In this document: one piece after another, positions 22,575-34,500 of the stretch
Layout: each line of letters opens with the position of its first letter
Position numbering within the stretch: the stretch's first letter is position 1
Source of the DNA: Imbricaverruca yamaguchii
Lineage: Eukaryota > Arthropoda > Thecostraca > Neoverrucidae
DNA: 64,000 bases
Assembly (NCBI GenBank): GCA_034440575.1
Contig: JAOTOL010001633.1
Coordinates: 2,513,001 to 2,577,000, forward strand
Reading direction: 5' to 3'
Translations under genes and position numbers: made by a program
Notes under the pieces: generated by a model
The model's database searches: none
What the model was told of the DNA's origin: nothing
What the model saw: the letters and a program-made list of their open reading frames with translations, nothing else

Positions 22575-25500
22575 GTCAGTGGCTGATCAGTGGCTGGTCA
22601 GTGGGGTACCGTGTGGGAGGACTACAGCGCCGATGGTGGCTGGTCAGTGGCTGATCAGTGGGGTACCGTGTGGGAGGACTACAGGGCTGATGGTGGCTGG
22701 TCAGTGGCTAGGAGGACTACAGTGGGGATGGTGCTATGGCTTCAGTGGCGGGAGGACTACAGCGCCGATGGTGGCTGGTCAGTGGCTGATCAGTTGCTGG
22801 TCAGTGGGGCACCATGTGGCAGGAATACAGCGCCGATGGTGGCTGGTCAGTGGGGCACCATGTGGCAGGAATACAGCGCCGATGGTGGCTGGTCAGTGAC
22901 TGGTCAGTGGTTGGTCAGTGGCTGGACAGAGACTGGCCAGTGGCTGGCCATTGTCTGCTCCACGTATCGCAATCACCTTACACGCTGGGAAAATAATTAC
23001 TTCATGCTGGGCAAAAACTTTGCACCGTTGTGACGGTCCTACCATTCACTATAGGCCGGACCACTCTAGATTCAGCAGACAAAACCTTGTTCGGCTCAGA
23101 GCGCCGGAGGCTGGCAACAGACGATCGCCAGCAACAAAGGCTAGCAACAGACGATCGCCAGCAACAGAGGCTAGCAACAGACGATCGCCAGCAACAGAGG
23201 CTAGCAACAGGCGATCGCCGTGCCCCGCTGCCCTGGACTATGCTGGCTGTGCTACCTGCTCACGTCACCGGCAGATCAGTCAGCTGCCTCGAGTGTTCTC
23301 TCGGAGCAGCCCCGTCACATCCCCTGGCGCCTGACTAAGTGTGTTATTTTCTATATCTTCTATTCCAGTGCTTTGCGTGGGTGTCCGCTATGCGTGAACA
23401 TTGAGCACCCGTCGGACGGCGCTGTCAGTCCTTCGTTTTTTTTAGCAGTCCCCCCAGTTGGGACTACTTCAGCCCCGATCAATTCTCTCATACGCGATCC
23501 ATGCCGCATCCTCTGATCTAACCATGTCCCCCAGCTGGGACGAATTCAGCCATAATCATCCCTCAAACGGCGACCCTGCCGCACCCTCTGACCTGACCGC
23601 GGCCCCCCAGCTGGGACTACCCAGCCACGATCATCCCTCAAACGGCGACCCCTGCCGCACCCTCTGACCTGACCGCGTCCCCACCCCAGATGGAACTACC
23701 CCAGCCACGATCATCCCTCAAACGGCGACCCCTGCCGCACCCTCTGACCTGACCGCGTCCCCCAGCTGGGACTACCCAGCATAAGATCATCCCTCAGACG
23801 GCGACCCTGCCGCACCCTCTGACCTGACCGCGTCCCCACCCCAGATGGAACTACCCCAGCCACGATCATCCCTCAGACGGCGACCCCTGCCGCACCCTCT
23901 GACCTGACCGCGGCCCCCCAGCTGGGACTACCCAGCCACGATCATCCCTCAGACGGCGACCCCTGCCGCACCCTCTGACCTGAACCGCGGCCCCCAGCTG
24001 GGACTACCCAGCCACGATCATCCCTCAGACGGCCACCCCTGCCGCACCCTCTGACCTGACCGCGGCCCCCAGCTGGGACTACCCAGCCATGATCATCCCT
24101 CAAACGGCGACCCCTGCCGCACCCTCTGACCTGACCGCGTCCCCACCCCAGATGGAACTACCCCAGCAACGATCATCCCTCAGACGGCCACCCCTGCCGC
24201 ACCCACTGACCCGACCGCGGCCCCCAGCTGGGACTACTTCAGTCACGACCATGCCCGCTCGAGGGCGTACCGCTGGGGCGAGGACGGTCTGCTCGGCATC
24301 ACGGACCGCCAGTGCCGACTCTGCTTCGCGCTGGCGCTCTGGAACGGCCGTGACCCGATCCTGAAGGAGCGTCTGTTCGGCCTCACCGGGCCAGAGGTCA
24401 GTGGGCGCGTGCGCCGCAGCCGTGATAGCGGAGATCCAGCAGCGCTTGGGAACGACGCAGCAGCGCATATCCAGCAGCACATATCCAGCAGCACATATCC
24501 AGCAGAGCTGACCCAGCAGCGCTGACCCAGCAGCGCTGACCCAGCAGCGCTGACCCAGCTGAGCTAACACAGCAGCGGTGGAAAACAGCCAGACTTTGTC
24601 CCCTACAGACACGCAACTCCTGCATCTGTCTCTGTTTGGGACCTACTTATGGGTGGTGGTGGTTATTGGTTTTACGACACGTCGACCATTGAGTCGTGTA
24701 GCGTCGCCAATCTCTCACGCCGATTGGCCGCGGGCGAAGAATAACGACAGGTGAGACTCGAACCCACAATCTTGCTGCTGTGAGACGGGCAACTTACCCC
24801 AAGACTACTCGTCTCCGCCTACTTATGGGTGTCAGTAGCATGAACACGTTCGTTTCTGGGTTTTGTACTGGAACTCGGCGCTACCTCGTGGAGGGCCCGA
24901 GTTAAGTGTTCGAACCGCACTCGAAGTTTAAGTTTGCTTGACTCTTTTATTCTTACATATGCTGTAAGTCTGATTGCAAAACTTGTAAGCCTATTTTCTT
25001 CTTCGTCTGTTTTTCATCTGCTGCTTACTGTGCTGATTGGGTGACGTTTTACTTAGTGATAGAACAGTAATCGCTGTTCCTGTTCATCAATACCTACGTC
25101 CCTTTTGCACTGACCAGAGTAAAGGTGTTCCTCACGCACTTGTGCACCAGTGAGCGACCTTTTTACCTGTGACACCCAGTTGCGTCGTCTTCGCCTTTAT
25201 GTGATCGAATTCCAGGATTGAATATCGATTCGCCGAGGAAACTGCGATGGATGGGTATATTGCGCAAGGCGTTGGCGGCGACTCAAGCATCTTAAGATGC
25301 AAATGGCTTCACATTTCGTAGCGAATTCGACGAGATGTGCGTAGTGAACACGAACATCAGAACCAACTGCGTGTATTGATAAATTGCACGTCAACATTTT
25401 ATTTTACATCAGCCAATAATGAATTCCTCAAGTGATTGTGTCCGTGGAAACATTTCGCCGGCAGGGCAACCACGGAGAGGACTGTAAGGAGTGCTACTAC

Positions 25501-28500
25501 TATCTGGACTCAACGCCGACGCACTCGTACATGCGCGCGCTGTACAAGTATCCGCAGACGGCGTACCCGTACGAGGAGCTGGCGCGGGAGGGTCGAGAGC
25601 GTGGCTTCGACAGACCGGAGCACGAGCTGGAGGACACAGGCGCGTGCATGGCCCCACGGCGTGGTGCTGTGTCGTGGTGTGGTGTGGCGTGGCGTGTGTG
25701 GGTACAGGAACAGGGAGCCGGCATGGTCGTGCTTCCCTCAACGTCTGGGCGCCTTAATAACCGTCGCGTTTCATGGATATAATTGACTTAGAAGTGATCG
25801 GAATAGCGTCTCAAGGCACTATTCACGAAGTGCCTAAAATAGTGTCGACACTTAATCTCACCTAACGATCCAGAAAATAGAAGTCAGATATTATTCGCGA
25901 CCTTGGGACGTGCAAAACGCTAGCTGACGTGGCATATTGCTAGCTTTCTGCGATTGGAAATGCTCTAGGAGCAGCAACATCCTGTACTGGCGAAGAGGGA
26001 GAAATATCTCAGCTCGCCATCTGTTTGGGTCCGAGCTTGAAGGGTGCGAAATCGATGTCAATCAGCCTGGACATGTCACAAAGGATCGTCTGAGGCCTGT
26101 GACCTGAACTGGCATGGCCCGGCAATAAGCGTTACAACACAAGTTCGGCAATGAATGATCGCAGGTCTGTGCAGAGTTCCATTGCATTCTATTGATCCAT
26201 TTCTAAAATATTCTGAATAAGAAAAGAACTTCCCTACCCACCAACGCGAGAAGCCGAAGTTCTCGCTGTTTAAGAAAAAGTAACGTGAACACTGCATCAG
26301 CTTAAAAAAAATCATGCCTCAGAATGTCATGCTATAGCCATCAGAGACGGTCACAAATATGATAATTTTTGCCAATCACACGATAGTATGATTCGTGGAA
26401 AATGTCCCAGTAAGGATTTTGTTTCTCATTTCCCCGTTGCAGCCTGGCCGGCGCATCACCAGAACTTGATCCCTGCAACAACGTTAGTCTATGGTGACTG
26501 ATCACTCTGCGCCACGACTGTCTCTCTGAGACCGCAGTGGCGCAGCGTCCGATTCTTCTGGCCTCACCGTCAATGTAAAGTGATCTGACTTCTTTCAACC
26601 CTGTGTATTGAGTACTAATAAGTTGCATCAACAAGATAATCGTCAGAAACCTGGCATCAGAGAGTACTGTCCCTTGTCGCAATCGCTCCACTGCGCCTGA
26701 GCCTTACCTCCGGCCTGGGAGAAGCGTCGTGTCATGAGGCGACAACGTTCTGCAATGCTGACAGGTGCGTTCAAAGACAACCGCTACTGGGATGTGTCAG
26801 CCGAGTACGCCAAGTCCAGTCCGAACAACATGCTAATTCGGATCACCGTCTCCAACCGGGGTCCCGAGGACAGCACCATCCACGTCATCCCCACACTCTG
26901 GTGAGTGTCCCGCGTGCTGTTGGTGGGTGTCTTCTCCAACCGGGGTCCCGAAGACAGCACCATCCACGTCATCCCCACACTCTGGTGAGTGTCCCGCGTG
27001 CTGTTGGTGGGTGTCTTCTCCAACCGGGGTCCCGAAGACAGCACCATCCACGTCATCCCCACACTCTGGTGAGTGTCCCGCGTGCTGTTGGTGGGTGTCT
27101 TCTCCAACCGGGGTCCCGAGGACAGCACCATCCACGTCATCCCCACACTCTGGTGAGTGTCCCGCGTGCTGTTGGTGGGTGTCTTCTCCAACCGGGGTCC
27201 CGAAGGATAGCACCATCCACGTCATCCCCACACTCTGGTGAGTGTCCCGCGTGCTGTTGGTGGGTGTCTTCTCCAACCGGGGTCCGAGGATAGCACCATC
27301 CACGTCATCCCCACACTCTGGCGAGTGTCCCGCGTGCTGTTGGTGGGTGTCTTCTCCAGCAGGGGTCCCGAGGAGCAGCACTATCCACGTCATCCCCACA
27401 CTCTGGTGAGTGTCCCGCGTGCTGTTGGTGGGTGTCTTCTCCAACCGGGGTCCCGAAGACAGCACCATCCACGTCATCCCCACACTCTGGCGAGCGTTCC
27501 AAGTGCTGGTGGTGGGTGTCCCCTCCAGCAGGTGTCTGAATAGCAGCGCTACCTACGCCATCCCCACACTCTGGCGAGCGTTCCAAGTGCTGGTGGTGGG
27601 TGTCCCCTCCAGCAGGTGTCTGAATAGCAGCGCTACCTACGCCATCGTTCCTCCACGCCAGAGAGAGCACCGGAGCGGCGCGGTTCTGCTGAGATTGACA
27701 GGTGGCCTGAATACACCGCGGGACTGCCGCCCGCGGCCACACTTTCTGCGTACAAAATGAGCGGAGAGGCAGAGTGTGGATATTAGAGCACGACCCGCAT
27801 AATTACGAGGCTCGTCATGGCAGTGAAATGAGGACACTGTGTGACCGCAGGAGCCACAGGAACGGCTCGACCGCACCAATACGATGGCCACCAATCATTG
27901 CCCGATACAGGATCAGTGCTCTGAGTAGCTATCGCAGACGGACTGACTAGTCGTGAAAGGAAGCAGTGTCCGGAACTAATGTAACAAGGAACGGTACGTG
28001 AAAGTGCTTTATGAGGATAAGGCATACACACTTGCACATATTTCCTCTCTAGGAGCATCATACAGATCTCATGTGGAGCAGTCAGAAAACATAAATCATT
28101 TTATCTGTATATTGGAACGCATGCACGAGCGCACGAATGCACGTACGCACGCACGCACGTACGCAAGCACATCACACCAATCACACATCAGCCACACACT
28201 AGCAACGCCAACCACACACTACACCAACCACACACTACACCAACCACACACGACACCAACTACACCAAGCACACACCACACCAATCACACACTAACTACA
28301 CCACCCACACCACACCAACCAAACACTAGGACACACCAGCCACACCACCCATACACACTAGCCACCCACCACACGAACCAAACACCAACCACGCCATCCA
28401 CACCAACAACACACCAACCACACACCACACCAATTGCACACCGCACCACACCAATTACACACCGCACCGCACCACCCACACCACTTATCCACACCACCCA

Positions 28501-31500
28501 CACCAACCACACTACTTATCCACACCACCCACACCAACCACACTACTTATCCACACCACCCACACCAACCACACTACTTATCCACACCACCCACACCAAC
28601 CACACTACTTATCCACACCACCCACACCAACCACACTACTTATCCACACCACCCACACCAACCACACTACTTATCCACACCACCCACACCAACCACACTA
28701 CTTATCCACACCACCCACACCAACCACACTACTTATCCACACCACCCACACCAACCACACTACTTATCCACACCACCCACACCAACCACACCACTTATCC
28801 ACACCACCCACACCAACCACACTACTTATCCACACCACCCACACCAACCACACTACTTATCCACACCACCCACACCAACCACACTACTTATCCACACCAC
28901 CCACACCAACCACACACTTTCCCCCACACCAACCACACTACTTATCCACACCACCCACACCAACCACACTACTTATCCACACCACCCACACCAACTACAC
29001 TACTTATCCACATCACCCACACCAACCACACTACTTATCCACACCACCCACACCAACCACACATCAACCACATCACCTACACCATCCACATCAATCACAC
29101 CTCTTACCTACACCAACATCCACCAATACCAACCACCCACAGAACCCACACCAACCACTCATACCACCGGCCTTCGCCAACCACCTACACCAACTACTCA
29201 CAGTCCCACACCACCACCTACACCTTCCACCCACAGCCATCTTAAATTAATGATTTCCTCCTTTGGATCCGCCACTGCCATGTGGCACACCATTGACATA
29301 TAATGTTGCGGAAAACTGTGGAAGTCGAAGTGACATACAGGCGCACTGACATAAGCATGTTAGCAAATAAGGAAGGTAGTAGGAGTAGTTGAATTCCAAA
29401 TTATATTCACCTGAACAATCACAATATTCAGCTGCACGTTCTCTTCCTCATCTTCCCCAATACAAGTATGAGCCTGACGCTTCTTGGTGCCACATGTAAT
29501 CGCGCTTATAAATGCGTGGATAAGTTGCCGTCGACTCCACCACTGACCCACCACTGTCGCTCATGTCCTCGTGCGCCGGCGCAGGTATCGCAACACGTGG
29601 TCGTGGGGCTGCACCCACGAGGGGTGCACGGCAAAGCCGCTCATGTCCTCGTGCGCCGGCGCAGGTATCGCAACACGTGGTCGTGGGGCTGCACCCACGA
29701 GGGGTGCACGGCAAAGCCGCTCATGTCGCGCCAGGCCGGCGGCGAGGTGCGCTGCACGCACGAGTCGCTCGGCCCGTACCGCTGGTGCGTCGGCAAGCAC
29801 GACGGCACCGCACCCGAGCTGCTGTTCGCCGAGAACGAGACCAACTTCAGCCGGCTATACGACGGCGACAACCGTACCAAGTTCGTCAAGGACTCGTTCC
29901 ACGACTACGTCGTCAACGGTGAGATACTCGGCCGATGGCTAGGTGCTTGGCTGGCGGCTGGACACTGGGCACCAAGATAGTGTCAGTGCAATTCATGGGT
30001 CGACGCCCACCTCATGAGCCTGCCCTGAGTGTTGCCAGGGTGCAAAGTATGCGATTGCAGTGCGAGCAATGAGACGCAGACACTGTGTAGGTTAATTCAC
30101 TTGCATACGGTCCGGACCATACTTGCACTCAATGTTGCAGTTATGCTGCAATTTGTTTGATCGTCATCATTGAAGTTTCGTTTGGTCCCCATTAATAACT
30201 GTAAGTTGATGTGACCGTTATGTACTGTGAATGGCCATGCGGTTTGCTGCATCACCGTCACTGAGTCTCGGCTTCCTATCCGATTATGCTCGTTCTTCCG
30301 TGGATTTTCTAGGATGCATCCTCGCCCTTGATTGTCGTTGGCCTAAAAGTGGCCAGTCCATGGATGCTTTTGATTCTTTTTTTAATTGAATACTAAAAAT
30401 TGTGTCTACTTACCAGGAGTGAAAGACTGCGTCAATCCGAAAGGCCGCGGAACAAAGGTGGGAGCGCACTACATTCTACACGTCAAGGCCGGAGGGAGCG
30501 TCACAATCGACTCTCGTCTGTACCAGGTGAGATGCTGCATTGACTCACGTCTGGATCAGGTGAGATGCTATACTTGACTCGCGTCTGTATCAGGTGGGAT
30601 GCTATACGTGACTCTGGTTTGTAGCAGGTGAGATGGTACAATTGACTCTCGTCAGCATCAGGTGAGATGCTGCACTTGCGTCGCGTATGCATCAGGTGAT
30701 ACACTTGACTCGTGTTCGTATCAGGTCAAATGCTAAACGTGACTCTGGTTTGTATCAGGTGAGATGCTACACTTGACTCCCGTTAGCACCAGGTTAGATG
30801 CTACACTTGACTCGAGTCTATCAGCCGAGATGTCACAGTTAACTCATGTGTGCGTAGGTTGAGGCGTCACGCTTGACTCGCGTCTCTGCATCAGGTGATA
30901 ATTCACCCGTGAACCACGTTTGTCTCAGGGGCCTCGTCTTACGATGCGTGTGTATGTTTGGTAAGCGCATGCAACCAGTGGCTTTCTTTGTGGAAGGGCA
31001 TCTATACGCAATCATGGCGGTGGACTGAACTGTGCTGCCAGGTCGGCGACACCACGACCGTCGGCGTCGTGCTTCTCCGCCACCAGAGTCCGGTCACACT
31101 GAGCTGGCACGTGCCAATTTGTGAACAACGTGGTGATTGTAGTACCATCGGACATCGTGCTGAATCGATACCGCACTGTTGGACAACGTACTGAAGTGAC
31201 ATTGCACTACCGAGCACGAGCTGAGCGCAGAACTCAAGGGGTCTGAAATGACCACCTCTCCGAGACGAGGCGGGCTAAGGACCAGACTGCGTCGAATTAC
31301 CGCACTTGTGGTGATGCGGCTACATGTCTGCAATAATGCATTCTTCATACATGATTACTGGCGCATATGTGCGGATCATTGGCGTATCACCTGAGTATCA
31401 CTAGTGCACCACTGGTGTGTCACTGGTGTGTCACTGGTATGTCACCAGTCTACCACACGCCGTCTGACCTAGTCTGACACGCGGTGCTCGCTTTACAGGA

Positions 31501-34500
31501 GGACGAGGCGGTGACGCCGGCCCTGGGTGACGCATTCTCCGAGCTGTTCGCGCGGCGAAAAGCCGAGGCGGACGCGTTCTTCGGCCGCGTGATCCCGGCG
31601 CAGCTCGGCGCCGAGGAGACGAACGTGGCGCGCCAGGGGCTGGCCAGCCTGCTGTGGACCAAGCAGTTCTACCACTACGTCGTCAAGGACTGGCTGGACG
31701 GCGACGCCGACCAGCCGCCGCCGCCGCGCGAGCGGCTGACGGGCCGCAACTGCGACTGGGGCCACCTGTTCAACCGCGACATCATCTCCATGCCCGACAA
31801 GTGGGAGTACCCCTGGGTGAGCGGTAGCTCGTGAGCGGTAGCTCGTGAGCGGTAGCTCGCGAGCGGGCTTACGCGCCGCCGGTGGGCAGGGACTGTCGAG
31901 TGTCGTGTGGCGACTGGCCGCCACTGGACAGGACCCACAGTCGGCACCTGTCTGTCTGTGTGGCGACTGGCCGCCACTGGACAGGACCCACAGTCGGCAC
32001 CTGTCTGTCTGTGTGGCGACTGGCCGTCATCGGACAGGACCCACAGTCGGCATCTGTCTGTCTGTGTGGCGACTGGCCGCCACTGGACAGGACCCACAGT
32101 CGGCACCTGTCTGTCTGTGTGGCGACTGGTCGTCACTGGACAGGACCCACAGTCGGCACCTGTCTGTGTGGCGACTGGCCGTCACTGGACAGGACCCACA
32201 GTCGGCACCTGTCTGTCTGTGTGGCGACTGGCCGCCACTGGACAGGACCCACAGTCGGCACCTGTCTGTCTGTGTGGCGACTGGCCGCCACTGGACAGGA
32301 CCCACAGTCGGCACCTGTCTGTCTGTGTGGCGACTGGCCGTCACTGGACAGGACCCATAATCGGCGCCTGCCTGTCTGTGTGGCGACTGGCCGTCACTGG
32401 ACAGGACCCACAGTCGGCACCTGTCTGTCTGTGTGGCGACTGGCCGTCACTGGACAGGACCCATAATCGGCGCCTGTCTGTCTGTGTGGCGACTGGCCGT
32501 CACTGGACAACCCATAATGGCGCCTGTTGTTTTGGCGACTGGCCGTACCGGACAGGACCCAAGTGCATTGTTGTTGTGTGGTACCCGCCACTACAATAAA
32601 GGCACCTGTGTTACTGGCCGTTACTAAAATGACTGTTTTCACTGGCCGTTACTGACAGGACCCACAGTCGGCACCTGTCTGTCTGTGTGGCGACTGGCCG
32701 TCACTGGACAGGACCCATAGTCGGCACCTGTCTGTCTGTGTGGCGACTGGCCGTCACTGGACAGGACCCATAATCGGCGCCTGTCTGTCTGTGTGGCGAC
32801 TGGCCGTCACCGGACAGGACCCACAGTCAGCATCTGTCTGTCTGTGTGGTGACTGGCCGCCACTGGACAGGATCAACAGTCAGCACCTGTGTCTGGCGAC
32901 TGGCCGTTACTGGACAGGACCCACAGTCGGCACCTGTCTGTGTGGCGACTGGCCGTTACTGGACAGGACCCACAGTCGGCACCTGTCTGTCTGTGTGGCG
33001 ACTGCCGCCACTGGACAGGACCCACAGTCGGCACCTGTCTTCTGTGTGGCGACTGCCGCCACTGGACAGGACCCACAATCGGCACCTGTTGTCTTGCGAC
33101 TGGCCGCCACTGGACAGGACCCACAGTGGCACCTGTTGTTGTGTGGCGACTGGCCACTGGACAGGACCCACAGTGCACCTGTTTGTTGTGTGGCGACTGG
33201 CCGCCACTGGACAGGACCCACAGTCGGCACCTGTCTGTCTGTGTGGCGACTGGCCGCCACTGGACAGGACCCACAGTCGGCACCTGTCTGTCTGTGTGGC
33301 GACTGGCCGCCACTGGACAGGACCCACAGTCGGCACCTGTTGTCTGTGTGGCGACTGGCCGCCACTGGACAGGACCCACAGTGGCACCTGTCTGTTTTCA
33401 TGGCCGTTTAAACCCAAGTCACCTTTTTTTACTCCACAACCATACTTTTTTTATTAAAATTTTTTTTATTTTTATTAAAATATTATAATATTTTTTAAGT
33501 TTTTTTTTAAAAATTTTTTTATATAAGTATTTTTTAAAAATTGTGTGCACTCGTCACTGGACAGACCCACAGTGGCACCGTTTCTGTGTGGCGACTGGCC
33601 GCCACTGGACAGACCCACAGTCGGCACCTGCTGTCTTGTGGCGACTGGCCGCCACTGGACAGGACCCACAGTGCACCTGTCTGTCTGTGTGGCGACTGCC
33701 GTTACTGGACAGGACCACAGTGGCACCTGTTGTTGTGTGGCGACTGGCCGCCACTGGACAGGACCCCAGTGGCACCTGTCTGTCTGTGTGGCGACTGACC
33801 GCCACTGGACAGGACCCAACCCACAGTGGCACCTGTTGTTGTGTGGTGACTGGCCGTCACTGGACAGGACTACAGTGGCACTTGTGTTGCGACTGGCCGT
33901 CACTGGACAGGACCCACAGTGGCACCTGTTGTTGTGTGGTGACTGGCCGTCACTGGACAGACTCACAGTGGCACTTGTGTCTGGCGACTGGCCGTCACTG
34001 GACAGGACCCACAGTGGCACCTGTTGTTGTGTGGCGACTGGCCGTCACTGGACAGGACCCACAGTGGCACCTGTTGTGTGGCGACTGGCCGCCACTGGAC
34101 AGGACCCAAGTGGCACCTGTTGTTGTGTGGCGACTGGCCGTCACTGGACAGGACCCACAGTGGCACCTTCTGTTGTGTGGCGACTGGCCGCCACTGGACA
34201 GACCCACAGTGGCACCTGTCTGTTGTGTGGCGACTGACCGTCACTGGACAGGACTCACAGTCGGCACTTGTGTCTGGCGACTGGCCGTCACTGGACAGGA
34301 CCCACAGTCGGCACCTGTCTGTCTGTGTGGCGACTGGCCGTCACTGGACAGGACCCACAGTCGGCACCTGTCTGTGTGGCGACTGGCCGCCACTGGACAG
34401 GACCCAAGTCGGCACCTGTTGTGTGGCGACTGGCCGTCACTGGACAGGACCCACAGTCGGCACCTGTCTGTCTGTGTGGCGACTGGCCGCCACTGGACAG

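Larger units (their letters stand above)
27656..29664. other. intron 4, distal part
   Basis: No coding exon is seen before exon 5. It is dominated by the 31-bp array listed separately; 27656-28170 and 29250-29560 hold no recognised element. Confidence 0.7.

Noticed and set aside
25409..25741. Minus-strand frame of 110 codons over exon 3
   Set aside because: Antisense shadow of a real exon; Pro/His-rich with no family.
27998..29303. Thr/His/Pro-rich frames of 289-415 codons
   Set aside because: By-products of the 31-bp ACACCAACC array inside intron 4.
29585..29664. First copy of the exon 5 acceptor as the real exon start
   Set aside because: Using it adds 80 bases and breaks the frame before SRQAGGEV.
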